From NCBI RefSeq assembly GCF_001593385.1, contig NZ_LUVZ01000012.1, positions 124,001 to 188,000 of the forward strand: 64,000 nt of DNA. The letters run 5' to 3'. The notes below the pieces were generated by a model. That model was not told the origin of the DNA. It did not search any database and saw only the letters and a list, made by a program, of their open reading frames with translations. The position numbers and the translations under genes were made by a program. Source of the DNA: Chryseobacterium cucumeris. GTDB taxonomy: Bacteria > Bacteroidota > Bacteroidia > Flavobacteriales > Weeksellaceae. Below are positions 42,996 through 52,877 of the stretch, one piece after another (the stretch's first letter is position 1; the number at the start of each line of letters is the position of its first letter).

Positions 42996-44036
42996 TTAGT
43001 CCTTAAAAACCTGGTTTTCCTGTTCCTGAACCCTGATAAAAGTAGTTCTTTTGGAAAGTTCTTTAAGTTTTGAGGCACCTACGTAAGTACAAGTAGATCG
43101 TACACCTCCCAAAATATCCTTTACCGTTTCTGAAACAGGCCCCTTATAAGCCACTTTTACTGTTTTTCCTTCAGAAGCACGATATTCTGCCACACCTCCG
43201 GAATGTTTATCCATGGCTGTTTTAGAACTCATTCCATAAAAAAGGCGGTATTTTTTACCGTTTTCTTCAATCATTTCGCCACCACTTTCATCATGCCCGG
43301 CAAACATTCCGCCCAGCATTACGAAATCTGCACCGCCACCGAAAGCTTTTGCTACATCACCGGGAACTTTGCATCCGCCGTCAGCAATGATATGCCCTCC
43401 CAAACCGTGAGCAGCATCTGCACACTCAATAATCGCAGAAAGTTGAGGATATCCCACTCCTGTTTTTACTCTGGTCGTACACACAGATCCAGGTCCAATA
43501 CCTACTTTTATGATATCTGCACCTACCAGAAGAAGTTCTTCTACCATTTCTCCGGTAACCACATTTCCTGCTATAATAATTTTATCCGGGAAATTGGCTC
43601 TTGCTTTCTTCACAAATTCAACGAAATGCTCAGAATAACCATTGGCTACATCTATACAGAGAAACTCAATTTTTGGGTGCTTATCGAGGATCTGTTTTAT
43701 TTTCTCTTCATCAGCTTTTCCGGTTCCGGTACTCAGTGCAATATACTGATGAATACTTTCAGGCTGGCTGTTGAGAAACTTGCTCCATTCCTCAGGAGTA
43801 TAATGCTTATGAACCGCGGTAATAATTTTCTCCTTGGCCAGTTCCACTGCCATTTCAAAAGTTCCTACCGTATCCATATTGGCTGCAATTACAGGGACTC
43901 CTGTCCATCTTTTCCTGGTATGTTTAAAGGTAAATTCTCTCAGTAAATCAACTTCCGAACGGGATTTCAAAGTAGAACGCTTAGGGCGGAACATTACATC
44001 CTTGAACCCCAGTTTTATGTCATATTCTATACGCAT
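42996..44036 (-). CDS. guaC: GMP reductase
   Basis: This 346-residue IMPDH/GMPR-fold protein of the E. coli GuaC length has [24 protein letters not shown] at the start, the catalytic Cys in [24 protein letters not shown], and [36 protein letters not shown]. There is no CBS-domain insertion, unlike IMP dehydrogenase. It deaminates GMP to IMP with NADPH. It is divergent from the Lgt-like gene. Confidence 0.95.
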   Translation of the reverse strand: MRIEYDIKLGFKDVMFRPKRSTLKSRSEVDLLREFTFKHTRKRWTGVPVIAANMDTVGTFEMAVELAKEKIITAVHKHYTPEEWSKFLNSQPESIHQYIALSTGTGKADEEKIKQILDKHPKIEFLCIDVANGYSEHFVEFVKKARANFPDKIIIAGNVVTGEMVEELLLVGADIIKVGIGPGSVCTTRVKTGVGYPQLSAIIECADAAHGLGGHIIADGGCKVPGDVAKAFGGGADFVMLGGMFAGHDESGGEMIEENGKKYRLFYGMSSKTAMDKHSGGVAEYRASEGKTVKVAYKGPVSETVKDILGGVRSTCTYVGASKLKELSKRTTFIRVQEQENQVFKD

Positions 44037-44097
44037 TTTGTAATTATTTGTCAGAATAAAGGTAGTGAATAATATGAAATAGTGTATTTTTGAAACA

Positions 44098-44853
44098 ATG
44101 GATTTTCCTGTAACATTTCATATTTTCGGCAAAACAATCCTTGCGCATCCGCTTTTTGAGGCTGCCGGAATGTTTTTGGGCATGAGATATTATTTTTATC
44201 TGAAACGTAAGTCTAAGGAAAAACTTTCCTTCAATACTTCTGCGGCAGTTTTAATTGGTGCTACTGCCGGAGCTTTGATAGGTTCCAAGCTGATCGGTAA
44301 TCTTGAAAATCCTTATGCATTATTTGAAAATTTTTCCTTCAGAAAGGTCTGGTCAAACAATACTATTGTAGGAGGACTGGCTTTTGGTTTATTGGGAGTA
44401 GAGCTGGCAAAAAAGATTGTACATCATAAAGAAAGTACGGGAGATCTTATTGTTTTTCCCCTGATATTGGCCATGATTATAGGCAGAATAGGATGTTTTC
44501 TTACAGGGGTTTATGAAGAAACGTATGGTATTCCTACTGATTCTGTTTTTGGAATGTATTTGGGGGACCAATATCTCAGACATCCTGTTGCCTTGTATGA
44601 AATAGCCTTTTTACTTCTTCTGTGGATGGGATTAAAGTATATTCAGAATCGTAAAAAATACCCTTCCGGTTTTATTTTTCAGCTGTTTATGCTCAGCTAT
44701 TTTACATTCAGATTCCTTTTGGATTTTATAAAACCAAGAATAGAAATCATTGGAAATATAGGTACAATTCAAATGGTGTGTATCTGTGTAATTATTTACT
44801 ACATTTATAAAATCAAAAATACCGGATCTTTATATTTAAAATATTCAAGATGA
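44098..44853 (+). CDS. Prolipoprotein diacylglyceryl transferase-like membrane protein
   Basis: This 251-residue protein of about seven hydrophobic segments resembles Lgt. The central [23 protein letters not shown] corresponds to the Lgt signature (GRIGxFxNG), and [21 protein letters not shown] to its HPxxLYE segment. It is shorter and more diverged than the housekeeping Lgt, which I expect elsewhere in the genome. It overlaps a small membrane gene by 4 bp (ATGA), and a radical SAM gene follows. A lipid-moving or lipid-modifying role is plausible; true lipoprotein lipidation is not certain. A TATTTTTG box ends 5 bp before the ATG. Confidence 0.72.
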   Translation: MDFPVTFHIFGKTILAHPLFEAAGMFLGMRYYFYLKRKSKEKLSFNTSAAVLIGATAGALIGSKLIGNLENPYALFENFSFRKVWSNNTIVGGLAFGLLGVELAKKIVHHKESTGDLIVFPLILAMIIGRIGCFLTGVYEETYGIPTDSVFGMYLGDQYLRHPVALYEIAFLLLLWMGLKYIQNRKKYPSGFIFQLFMLSYFTFRFLLDFIKPRIEIIGNIGTIQMVCICVIIYYIYKIKNTGSLYLKYSR

Positions 44854-45086
44854 AAACATTAACTATTTTAGAAGGCAATCTCAATCTGGCTGGGGTAGTG
44901 ATAATGATTATTGGTGCAATTATTTTGGCTGCACTGGTTTTTTCCCTCATCGTCGCTTTTATTACAAAACTTATTTATGAAAGGAAAGGAGACCAAAAGT
45001 TCACCAGAAAACAATTTATACAGACCATGCTGATCTCTCTTCTGATCTGTGGATTAATCAGCGGTTATATTTGCGGAGGACTTTAA
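44850..45086 (+). CDS. Small membrane protein between Lgt-like and radical SAM genes
   Basis: This 78-residue protein has two transmembrane segments: about residues 14-43 (VVIMIIGAIILAALVFSLIVAF) and 55-75 (QTMLISLLICGLISGYICGGL), joined by a basic loop KLIYERKGDQKFTRKQF. I recognise no family. Its start overlaps the Lgt-like stop, and the radical SAM gene begins 10 bp later, so it belongs to the same operon and may help anchor the radical SAM enzyme to the membrane. Confidence 0.65.
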   Translation: MKTLTILEGNLNLAGVVIMIIGAIILAALVFSLIVAFITKLIYERKGDQKFTRKQFIQTMLISLLICGLISGYICGGL

Positions 45087-45096
45087 AAAAATTGCT

Positions 45097-46500
45097 ATGC
45101 CAGTAAGAAATTATACCTATTACGATTATACAATCAGCCTTTGCCCGGAATGTCTTAAAAGGGTAGGAGCCAAAATCATTATTGAGGACGAAACTGTTTT
45201 TATGACTAAAAGATGTCCGGATCATGGATTTTTTAAAACAAAAATAGCTTCTGACGTACAGTATTATAAAAATATAAGAAACTATAATAAAGCCTCTGAA
45301 ATGCCCTTTCATTTCGGAACCGATGTGGAATATGGATGTCCTTATGATTGTGGATTATGTGTAGACCATGAACAGCACAGCTGTCTTTCTATCGTAGAAG
45401 TTACAGACCGTTGTAATCTTACCTGTCCAACCTGCTATGCAATGTCCTCACCCCACTATGGAAGTCACAGAAGCCTGGAAGAAATTGAGGCTATGTTTGA
45501 TGTTATTGTAAAAAATGAAGGGGAACCGGACGTGGTGCAGATCAGTGGAGGAGAACCTACAATCCATCCGGAATTTTTCAAAATTATGGATATTGCCAAA
45601 TCAAAACCGATCAAACATCTGATGCTGAACACCAACGGAATCAGAATAGCTAATGATCCGGGATTTGCTGAACAGCTGGCGACCTATGCTCCCGAGTTTG
45701 AAATTTACCTTCAGTTTGATTCATTTAAACCTGAAGTCCTGGAAGATTTCAGAGGGAAGGATCTTACCGCGGTCAGAATGAAAGCGTTGGAAAAACTCAA
45801 TGAGCTTAACCTTTCTACGACACTGGTTATTGTTCTTCAAAAAGATAAAAATATTGATGAAATTGGAAAAATTATAGAATTTGCCCTAAAACAGAAGTGC
45901 GTAAGAGGAATTACCTTTCAGCCGGTTGAAATTGCCGGAAGAAACCGGGAAGATTCTGCTCATGAAAAAATTACCTTAACTGAAGTAAGACAGGAAATTA
46001 TCAATCAGTTTCCGTTATTAAATTCTGATGATATTATTCCCGTTCCATGTAATCCGGATGCTCTTGCTATGGGATATATCTTGAAACTGCAGGGCGAAAC
46101 AATTCCTTTAACCCGGTATATCAATCCTGCAGATCTTCTGAATAATGAGTCAAAGAATACCATTGTTTATGAACAGGATAAAGGATTGCATATGCAGCTG
46201 CTGGATATTTTCAGTACCGGAATTTCCGTAGATAAAGTTCAGCCTAAGGTCAATCAGTTACTGTGCTGCCTGCCGGATGTTTGTGCTCCGGATCTCGATT
46301 ATGATAACCTTTTCAGAATAATTATCATGAACTTTATGGATGCTCATGATTTTGATGTAAGAGCGGTGAAGAAGTCGTGCGTACATATTGTCAATAAAGA
46401 CCTGAAGCTAATACCTTTTGAAACCATGAACCTCTTTTACAGAGATGAAAAAAAGGCTTATCTGGAAGAACTCAGGAAAGAAGATAAAGTTTTATTTTAG
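45097..46500 (+). CDS. Radical SAM protein of the Tes / MJ0619-like type
   Basis: This 467-residue protein has a cysteine-rich N-terminus (LCPECLKRVGAKI, KRCPDHGFF, YGCPYDCGLCVDHEQHSC). The SAM 4Fe-4S motif CxxxCxxC is EVTDRCNLTCPTCYA, then VVQISGGEPTIHPEF. The C-terminal part ends with QLLCCLPDVCAPDLDYDN. This N-terminal zinc/iron-sulfur ribbon plus radical SAM layout is that of the MJ0619/tetraether lipid synthase (Tes) class, which couples or methylates unactivated carbons. Next to an Lgt-like gene this suggests modification of a lipid tail. The assignment is by motif layout; bacterial members of the class are poorly known. Confidence 0.78.
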   Translation: MPVRNYTYYDYTISLCPECLKRVGAKIIIEDETVFMTKRCPDHGFFKTKIASDVQYYKNIRNYNKASEMPFHFGTDVEYGCPYDCGLCVDHEQHSCLSIVEVTDRCNLTCPTCYAMSSPHYGSHRSLEEIEAMFDVIVKNEGEPDVVQISGGEPTIHPEFFKIMDIAKSKPIKHLMLNTNGIRIANDPGFAEQLATYAPEFEIYLQFDSFKPEVLEDFRGKDLTAVRMKALEKLNELNLSTTLVIVLQKDKNIDEIGKIIEFALKQKCVRGITFQPVEIAGRNREDSAHEKITLTEVRQEIINQFPLLNSDDIIPVPCNPDALAMGYILKLQGETIPLTRYINPADLLNNESKNTIVYEQDKGLHMQLLDIFSTGISVDKVQPKVNQLLCCLPDVCAPDLDYDNLFRIIIMNFMDAHDFDVRAVKKSCVHIVNKDLKLIPFETMNLFYRDEKKAYLEELRKEDKVLF

Positions 46501-46513
46501 CCATATAAAAAGC

Positions 46514-46540
46514 AAAGCGTGAAATGAAATTTCACGCTTT
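46514..46540. terminator. Bidirectional intrinsic terminator
   Basis: Perfect 12-bp stem AAAGCGTGAAAT (46514-46525) / ATTTCACGCTTT (46529-46540) with a 3-nt loop, between the convergent radical SAM gene and surE. Confidence 0.88.
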
Positions 46541-46553
46541 TATTATTTTCTTG

Positions 46554-47342
46554 TTATTTTACTTCTTTTACATCTTCAAAAGTCATCACTTCTTCCAATG
46601 TTTTCATGTATTCATAAGCTGTAAGGTCAAACTTTACCGGAACAATAGAAATATATCCATTGGCCAATGCTGTTTCATCAGCATCTTCAGAATCATCCAT
46701 ATTGTTGAAATAACCTGTCAGCCAGTAATATTTTTTACCATGAGGATTTACTCTCTCATCAAAGCTTTCTTCCCATTTGGCATTGGCCTGTTTACAGACT
46801 TTTACTCCTTTAATCTCTTCCGCCGGAAGTTTAGGAATATTTACGTTCAGTACAACTCCTTTTGGCATTGGGTTTTCCAATGTTCTTCTTACAATATTCT
46901 GAATAAATTCTTTAGCCTGAGTGAAATCTGCTTCCCAGCTGAAATCCAGTAATGAGAATCCAATGGCAGGAATTCCTTCTACACCTGCTTCTACTGCAGC
47001 CGACATGGTCCCTGAATAGATTACATTGATAGAAGAATTTGCCCCGTGATTGATTCCTGAAACCACAATATCGGGTCTTCTGGTCAGGATTTTATCAAGA
47101 GCCATTTTTACACAGTCAACAGGAGTTCCGCTACAGGAAAAATCTGTCTGCGGGCCATCCAGAGTAACTTCTTCGTAGCTTAGGGTAGAATTAATGGTAA
47201 TAGCGTGGCCTTTTCCACTTTGAGGAGAATTGGGGGCAACAACCACTACTTCTCCGATTTCATTCATAAAATTTACAAGATTTCTGATACCAGGAGCTGT
47301 AATTCCGTCGTCATTAGTCACCAGAATAAGTGGTCTTTCCAT
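46554..47342 (-). CDS. surE: 5'/3'-nucleotidase SurE
   Basis: Complete 262-residue SurE: ILVTNDDGITAPGIRNLV (the NDD metal-binding motif), APNSPQSGKGHAIT, SGTPVDCVKMAL, VSGINHGANSSINVIYSGTMSAAVEA and GIPAIGFSLLDF. It hydrolyses nucleoside 5'- and 3'-monophosphates and short polyphosphate during stationary phase. It is a single-gene unit. Confidence 0.95.
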   Translation of the reverse strand: MERPLILVTNDDGITAPGIRNLVNFMNEIGEVVVVAPNSPQSGKGHAITINSTLSYEEVTLDGPQTDFSCSGTPVDCVKMALDKILTRRPDIVVSGINHGANSSINVIYSGTMSAAVEAGVEGIPAIGFSLLDFSWEADFTQAKEFIQNIVRRTLENPMPKGVVLNVNIPKLPAEEIKGVKVCKQANAKWEESFDERVNPHGKKYYWLTGYFNNMDDSEDADETALANGYISIVPVKFDLTAYEYMKTLEEVMTFEDVKEVK

Positions 47343-47708
47343 AAATTATCTTTAATTTTTTATTTAAACAGAGTGAGTTTGTTCATTTTCAGAATTGAAC
47401 AAATAGATTTTCAACACATCAAATGTAGGTAAAAATCAGACGCCATAAAATACCAGATTGGGATTGGCTGTTGTGAAATAGAAATAAAATCCTTCTGCTT
47501 TTGCTTCAGAGAGTGAAGATCAATGCACCGATAAAGAAAAATGCCAGAAGCAGAATATCTGACTAAAATGAAGGAATTTTAATATGAATTTTAGTTCATC
47601 AAACTCAGAATTTTACAGGTGCCTCCCATGAAAATCTCTTGTTATCCTGTGAAGAACACCTGTAAAGCCTGATAATTTTAATGTTAAGTGGTCGTACAAA
47701 ATAATAAA
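47343..47708. other. Gene-free interval upstream of surE
   Basis: This 366-bp stretch must contain the surE promoter region. I see no gene. A 10-bp inverted repeat (47612-47621 / 47657-47666) with a 35-nt loop is present 43 bp downstream of the lmo0937-like stop and may act as its terminator, but it lacks a T run. Confidence 0.45.
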
Positions 47709-48223
<515 letters not shown>

Positions 48224-50353
48224 ATGTGGAAAAATTTCAAACTGAATAAATTTTTACTCCTTATTCCATTAACCAGTCTAATGTTTTGTTTCAACTCGCC
48301 ACAGAATGACGATGAAAAGATGCAGACAATAATGGTGAGCGTAAAAAACACACTTTCTTATCTGCATTATAGCCCGAAATCTATCAATGATGCCTATTCG
48401 AAGGACGTTTATAAGCATTATTTCGAATTGGTAGATCCAGCGAAAAGATATTTTCTGCAATCTGATATGGATGAATTCAGCAAGCATGAAACAAAGCTTG
48501 ATGACTATATCGGACAAGGTGATCTTACATTCTATAAGCTTACCATTGACAGACTTTACCAGAGAGTGGATGAGATTGATAAAATCACACAGGATATCTT
48601 CAGCAAGCCCATCAATCTTCAGGAAGATGAAACGCTTACTCTTGAACCCAAACTAAAAAAAGTACCTGCCAACAAACAGGAACAGTATAATGAGTGGAAA
48701 AAATTCATCAAATACAACATCCTCCAGGAAGTTGAGTCGATGAACAGCAAGGAAGAAGCTCAGAAAGAAAAGAAAGACTCTGTTCAGAAATACAAACTGA
48801 AAGATACGATCAAGTTTAAGCCACTTACTCAGGACGAGAAGATCAAAAAAGCGACTGATGAGGTAAAAGACCTTGTAAAAGATACTTTCACGAGATTCAA
48901 AAAGAGAAAGAAAATGGATTGGTTTACCGTGTATATGAATGCGTATACTGAAGTATTTGATCCGCACACCAACTATTATTCTCCAAAAGATAAAGAAGAT
49001 TTTGATACCCAGTTCACCGGAAAAGTAATTGGTATCGGAGCCCTGATCCAGGAGAAAAAAGGAAACCTTTACTTAGGAGCGCTTACCATTGGTGCACCCG
49101 CATGGAAATCCAAGCAGCTTTCAGAAGGAGATAAAATCCTGAAAGTAAGATCAAAGCCGAAAGAAGATGCTGTAAATGTAGTAGGAATGCTTTCTGATGA
49201 AGCGGTAAGATTAATCAGAGGTGAAAAAGGAACTCCCGTAACCTTAACGGTTCAGAAAAAAGATGGTACCATTAAAGATGTAACCATGATCCGTGAAGAG
49301 GTTGCTATCGAAGATACATTTGCAAGAAGTATTGTAGTGAACACTCCAAATGGGAAGAAATACGGCTTTATCAACCTTCCAAGCTTTAATGCTGACTTTG
49401 AAAATGCCAAAGGAAGAAATGCTTCTGATGATATCAAAAATGAAATCATTAAGCTTAAAGAACAGAACATTCAAGGAATCATTCTTGACCTTAGAAATAA
49501 TGGTGGAGGTTCTTTAACTGAAGTAGGCGATATTATGGGACTTTTCATGGAAGCTGGTCCTTATGTTCAGGTAAAAGACGGAAACGGAAAAATACAGACA
49601 CTTAAGAACAAAAATGAAACTCCAATCTGGACAGGTCCGTTGGTTATCATGCAAAACGAACTTTCGGCTTCAGCTTCAGAAATTCTTGCAGGAGTAATGC
49701 AGGATTATGGAAGAGCGATGATTATCGGATCTCCACAATCTTTCGGAAAAGGAACTGTTCAAACTTTTGTGGATCTGAACAGATTCCTGAATACAGAAGA
49801 TGATTTCGGATCTCTAAAACTGACAATCCAGAAATTCTACAGAATTACAGGAGAATCTACACAGAGAAAAGGAATTGTTTCTGATATCCAGATGAAAGAC
49901 TTCTTTACGTATGCTGAAGTAGGAGAGCGATATGATGATTATGCATTGGCCTGGGATAAAATTCCACCTACAAAATTCCAGAAACTGAACTATTTCAATA
50001 TCCAGGCGCTGGAGAAGGCAAGTGCAGACAGAATGGCTAAAAACAGCAATTACCAGTTGTTATTAGAATCTGCTCAGTGGAGAGAAAAACTGGATAAGGA
50101 AGAAAATATCACTTTGAATATTACAAAATTCAATGAGCTGATGAAGAACAGAAAATCTCAGATTGAAAAGTTCAAAGCTTTGACGAAATTTGAAAACGGT
50201 CTTCAGTTTATCATGTATCCAAGTGAAATTGAAAGAGAGAAAAAAGACGAAGCTTTCAAGAAAAAATCTGAAATGTGGATCAAGAATCTGAAAAAAGATC
50301 TTTACCTGCAGGAAGCAATGAATATTGTATCAGACATGGGAGCTAAATCCTAA
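48224..50353 (+). CDS. Tail-specific (carboxy-terminal processing) protease, S41
   Basis: This 709-residue protein has an N-terminal hydrophobic leader (FLLLIPLTSLMFC, possible lipobox Cys 22), then a long helical N-domain (about 30-240). A PDZ domain follows (about 245-340; FTGKVIGIGALIQEKKGNLYLGAL), then the S41 catalytic domain with DLRNNGGGSLTEV, the nucleophile in NELSASASEILAGVMQDYGRA and the Lys in PQSFGKGTVQTF. The DUF3340-type C-terminal extension is present (FQKLNYFNIQALEKASADRM). This is the Prc/Tsp long form of about 700 residues. It degrades or trims periplasmic proteins from their C-termini. It is monocistronic. Confidence 0.93.
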   Translation: MWKNFKLNKFLLLIPLTSLMFCFNSPQNDDEKMQTIMVSVKNTLSYLHYSPKSINDAYSKDVYKHYFELVDPAKRYFLQSDMDEFSKHETKLDDYIGQGDLTFYKLTIDRLYQRVDEIDKITQDIFSKPINLQEDETLTLEPKLKKVPANKQEQYNEWKKFIKYNILQEVESMNSKEEAQKEKKDSVQKYKLKDTIKFKPLTQDEKIKKATDEVKDLVKDTFTRFKKRKKMDWFTVYMNAYTEVFDPHTNYYSPKDKEDFDTQFTGKVIGIGALIQEKKGNLYLGALTIGAPAWKSKQLSEGDKILKVRSKPKEDAVNVVGMLSDEAVRLIRGEKGTPVTLTVQKKDGTIKDVTMIREEVAIEDTFARSIVVNTPNGKKYGFINLPSFNADFENAKGRNASDDIKNEIIKLKEQNIQGIILDLRNNGGGSLTEVGDIMGLFMEAGPYVQVKDGNGKIQTLKNKNETPIWTGPLVIMQNELSASASEILAGVMQDYGRAMIIGSPQSFGKGTVQTFVDLNRFLNTEDDFGSLKLTIQKFYRITGESTQRKGIVSDIQMKDFFTYAEVGERYDDYALAWDKIPPTKFQKLNYFNIQALEKASADRMAKNSNYQLLLESAQWREKLDKEENITLNITKFNELMKNRKSQIEKFKALTKFENGLQFIMYPSEIEREKKDEAFKKKSEMWIKNLKKDLYLQEAMNIVSDMGAKS

Positions 50354-50360
50354 ACATAAA

Positions 50361-50391
50361 AAAACCGCTAATTATAAAGATTAGCGGTTTT
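50361..50391. terminator. Bidirectional intrinsic terminator
   Basis: Perfect 12-bp stem AAAACCGCTAAT (50361-50372) / ATTAGCGGTTTT (50380-50391) with T and A runs, between the convergent protease gene and sodC. Confidence 0.9.
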
Positions 50392-50409
50392 TTTATTGAA
50401 TAAAGTAGA

Positions 50410-50913
50410 TTACTTAATTTCTACACATCCTACTCTTCCTCCTGCATTTCCGGTAGGCTGAGTATGGAAATCATCTGCAGCAGCGTGTACAATAAGACCT
50501 TTTCCGATAATGTTCTTAGACTCGTCTGTACAGCCCAGACACCATTTGTCTGTCTTGAAAGTCAATGTTGCCGTTCCGTTCTGATCAGCAACCAGGTTTC
50601 CTATATCTCCCATATGGAAATGTTCAGCACCCCATTTACCATGATCATTCTTCGAAGGATTCCAGTGGCCGCCAGTAGAAGTTCCGTCTGCAGCTGAGCA
50701 GTCTCCTTTTTCATGAATGTGTACGGCATGGATTCCAGGAGTAAGGTTGGTGATGTCAAGCTTCATTGTTACTTCATTTCCATTTTGAGTAAACTTCGCT
50801 GTTCCCCCTGTCTGTGTTCCGCTTTTGGCATTTACAGAATAGGTTTTTGTGGTTCCGCATGAAACGGCAAAAACTGCAAATCCCGCCAATAATGCTAATG
50901 TTTGTACTTTCAT
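50410..50913 (-). CDS. sodC: Cu/Zn superoxide dismutase, lipoprotein
   Basis: This 167-residue protein has a lipoprotein signal (LLAGFAVFAVSCGTT, Cys 19). The SodC domain has the copper ligands HAVHIHEKGDC (paired His), HWNPSKNDHGKWGAEHFHMGDIGNL (bridging and zinc His/Asp region) and GLIVHAAADDFHTQPTGNAGGRVGC (last His and conserved Arg/Cys). It dismutates superoxide in the periplasm or at the outer membrane. It is a single-gene unit, divergent from the Sfp-type gene. Confidence 0.93.
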   Translation of the reverse strand: MKVQTLALLAGFAVFAVSCGTTKTYSVNAKSGTQTGGTAKFTQNGNEVTMKLDITNLTPGIHAVHIHEKGDCSAADGTSTGGHWNPSKNDHGKWGAEHFHMGDIGNLVADQNGTATLTFKTDKWCLGCTDESKNIIGKGLIVHAAADDFHTQPTGNAGGRVGCVEIK

Positions 50914-51145
50914 TTGTTAAATGATTTATAGTGATTTTACGATAAATTTAAAAAAGATTTTCCAAAAGGCTTTATGATCTCACTCTTTTTTGAAAAACTT
51001 AGTTTAAATGATTGCTTAATAAAGGCTGTTGTGACCTTAAATTCCGAAACATAGCTCTGAGGCTTACTGATTTAAAACGAGGTAAAAAAAAGCTTATTTT
51101 AGTAGCTGGGAAGCAGTATATAATCTGATCCTTAGAGAAAGAAAA

Positions 51146-51790
51146 ATGATTATTCTGTATACATTCATTAGCGAAGAAAAACATCAGTCACGTTTAGACC
51201 GATACCTGCCTGCTTTTTCTCAGGAGGTTAATCAGAATATCCTGCGATACAGAAGATGGCAGGATGTGCAGCTTTCTTTACTGGGAAAGGTGCTTTTACA
51301 ATATGGATTAAAGACTTATTATAACATTTCTAAGCCAGAAATAGGAACTCTTCCAAACAAAAAACCTTATTTGAAAGGATGTCAGCTTCATTTTAATATA
51401 TCGCACTCTAAGGACCTTGTTGTTTGTGCTTTTGCAGAATATCCTTTGGGAATAGATGTGGAATTTAATGATCCTAAGACAAATTATCAGGATTTTGAAT
51501 TTCAGATGACTGTTAATGAGTTTCAGGAAATTGAGAACTTTGGTGATAAAATGAAAGCCTTTTTTACCTTTTGGACGAGAAAAGAAGCGGTAATAAAAGC
51601 CCATGGAGCAGGAATGATGTTACCTTTGGATTCTTTTGAAATCTTGCATAATGAGTGTATTATTGAAGAGGAAAAATTTTTTACCAAAGAGATTTTTATC
51701 CATGAAGATTATCACGGTTATATCGCCTCTTCAGATCAAAAAATTAAGGATGTGAACCCTCTTATTAAATACTTTCAAGAGGAAGTTTGA
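51146..51790 (+). CDS. 4'-phosphopantetheinyl transferase, Sfp type
   Basis: This 214-residue protein has the Sfp motifs: KKPYLKGCQLHFNISHSKDLVVCAF (P1-P2), PLGIDVEFND with the Mg2+-binding Asp/Glu pair, and FWTRKEAVIKAHGAGM (P3, WxxKEA-like). It transfers phosphopantetheine from CoA to carrier proteins. Sfp-type enzymes usually serve secondary-metabolite synthases, but in Bacteroidetes they may also serve fatty-acid ACP; no carrier-protein gene is adjacent. Confidence 0.9.
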   Translation: MIILYTFISEEKHQSRLDRYLPAFSQEVNQNILRYRRWQDVQLSLLGKVLLQYGLKTYYNISKPEIGTLPNKKPYLKGCQLHFNISHSKDLVVCAFAEYPLGIDVEFNDPKTNYQDFEFQMTVNEFQEIENFGDKMKAFFTFWTRKEAVIKAHGAGMMLPLDSFEILHNECIIEEEKFFTKEIFIHEDYHGYIASSDQKIKDVNPLIKYFQEEV

Positions 51791-51881
51791 ACGTGAAAAT
51801 AAAAGGATTTTCTGATAATAGCAATAAAAGACAACAGACTTTCATTCCGGACAAATATCTTTGTAAACTAATAATTTTGAA

Positions 51882-52784
51882 GTGGAAGAATATAAAAAAC
51901 GGATTGTAAAAACAATTCAATATATTGATAACCATATTGATGCGGAGCTGTCTCTGGAAAAAGTTTCAGAGATATGTGCCTATTCACCTTTTCATTTTCA
52001 CAGAATATTTAAGCTGGTTACAGGAGAAACCCTTCAGAATTATATTATCAGAAAGAAAATAGAGAAAAGTGCTCTTCATTTAGCAGTTCATAAAAATATG
52101 GAGATCAAGGAGATCTGTTGGGATCTTGGTTTCTCCAATCATTCTGTTTTCTGCAAAACATTCAAAAAATATTACGGTCTCGCGCCCACAAAATTTCGCA
52201 GATCAGCACCGGAAAAATTTCACAGGATTTTACAAACACAAAGCAAGAACGGACAAGTTGAGACGGTTTTCAGCCAATACATTTGCAATATTGAAAACCT
52301 GTTAAACTGGACTAGAATGAATTTAAAAATTGAAGTAAAAGAAATGCCGGAAATGAATCTGGCATCCATTATGAGCCTTGGAATGGCCAACGTAGAACCT
52401 TCTTTTAATATCCTGATAGACTGGGCAAAAAAGAAAAACCTGTTTCCGCGGGAAAATCTTAAAATGATTTCTGTATATCACGACAGCTGTAAAATAACAC
52501 CTCTCGATAAAGTAAGGATTCACGCCTGTATGCTTTTGGATGAAAAACTGCAGCAACAGGAGGGAGAAGTATTTTCAGAAACGGTAGAAGGCGGAAAGTA
52601 CATTGTAGGAAGCGGAGAGGTGACATTGGATGATTTTGAACAATGCTGGGTTTCTCTGTTCTTATGGATGAACGAAAACAACTACGCCATGAGAAGAACC
52701 TTTCCTTATGAAATCTATCACTCCAATTTTAAAGAACATCCGGATGGGAAGATGATCGTGGATTTTTGCATTCCGGTTCATTAA
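51882..52784 (+). CDS. AraC-family regulator with GyrI-like effector domain
   Basis: This 300-residue protein has a double helix-turn-helix AraC domain at the N-terminus (residues 5-105: VSEICAYSPFHFHRIFKLVTGETLQNYIIRKKIEKSA, then EICWDLGFSNHSVFCKTFKKYYGLAPTKFR). The GyrI-like/SOUL effector domain at about 150-300 has EVKEMPEMNLASI and VGSGEVTLDDFEQCWVSLFLWMNENN. This is the Rob/SoxS-like 'AraC_E_bind' layout, usually sensing small hydrophobic ligands. The start is a GTG at 51882 just after a TATCTTTG box (51856-51863). It lies upstream of the LytTR module but has its own promoter. Confidence 0.88.
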   Translation: MEEYKKRIVKTIQYIDNHIDAELSLEKVSEICAYSPFHFHRIFKLVTGETLQNYIIRKKIEKSALHLAVHKNMEIKEICWDLGFSNHSVFCKTFKKYYGLAPTKFRRSAPEKFHRILQTQSKNGQVETVFSQYICNIENLLNWTRMNLKIEVKEMPEMNLASIMSLGMANVEPSFNILIDWAKKKNLFPRENLKMISVYHDSCKITPLDKVRIHACMLLDEKLQQQEGEVFSETVEGGKYIVGSGEVTLDDFEQCWVSLFLWMNENNYAMRRTFPYEIYHSNFKEHPDGKMIVDFCIPVH

Positions 52785-52786
52785 TT

Positions 52787-52858
52787 ACCATTCGGGAGCA
52801 AAAGAATGCCTTTCAGTAATAATTTTTTTACAGAAAGGTATTTCTCATGCTATTTTTG
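52787..52858 (+). promoter_or_regulatory. LytTR-type operator and promoter of the TonB-dependent receptor gene
   Basis: Direct repeats ACCATTCGG (52787-52795) and GCCTTTCAG (52808-52816) are separated by 12 bp, giving a 21-bp period. The -7 box TATTTTTG lies at 52851-52858, 34 bp after the second repeat. The same layout occurs at 55884-55954 and 58224-58295. The half-site agrees with the known LytTR consensus (WMMGTTNRK) at all but one position. Confidence 0.72.
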
Positions 52859-52877
52859 ATTCCAGAAAACAATAAAA

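Noticed and set aside
47612-47666. 10-bp perfect inverted repeat with 35-nt loop
   Set aside because: No T run, long loop and no relation to a known element; left as a possible weak terminator rather than a regulatory RNA.
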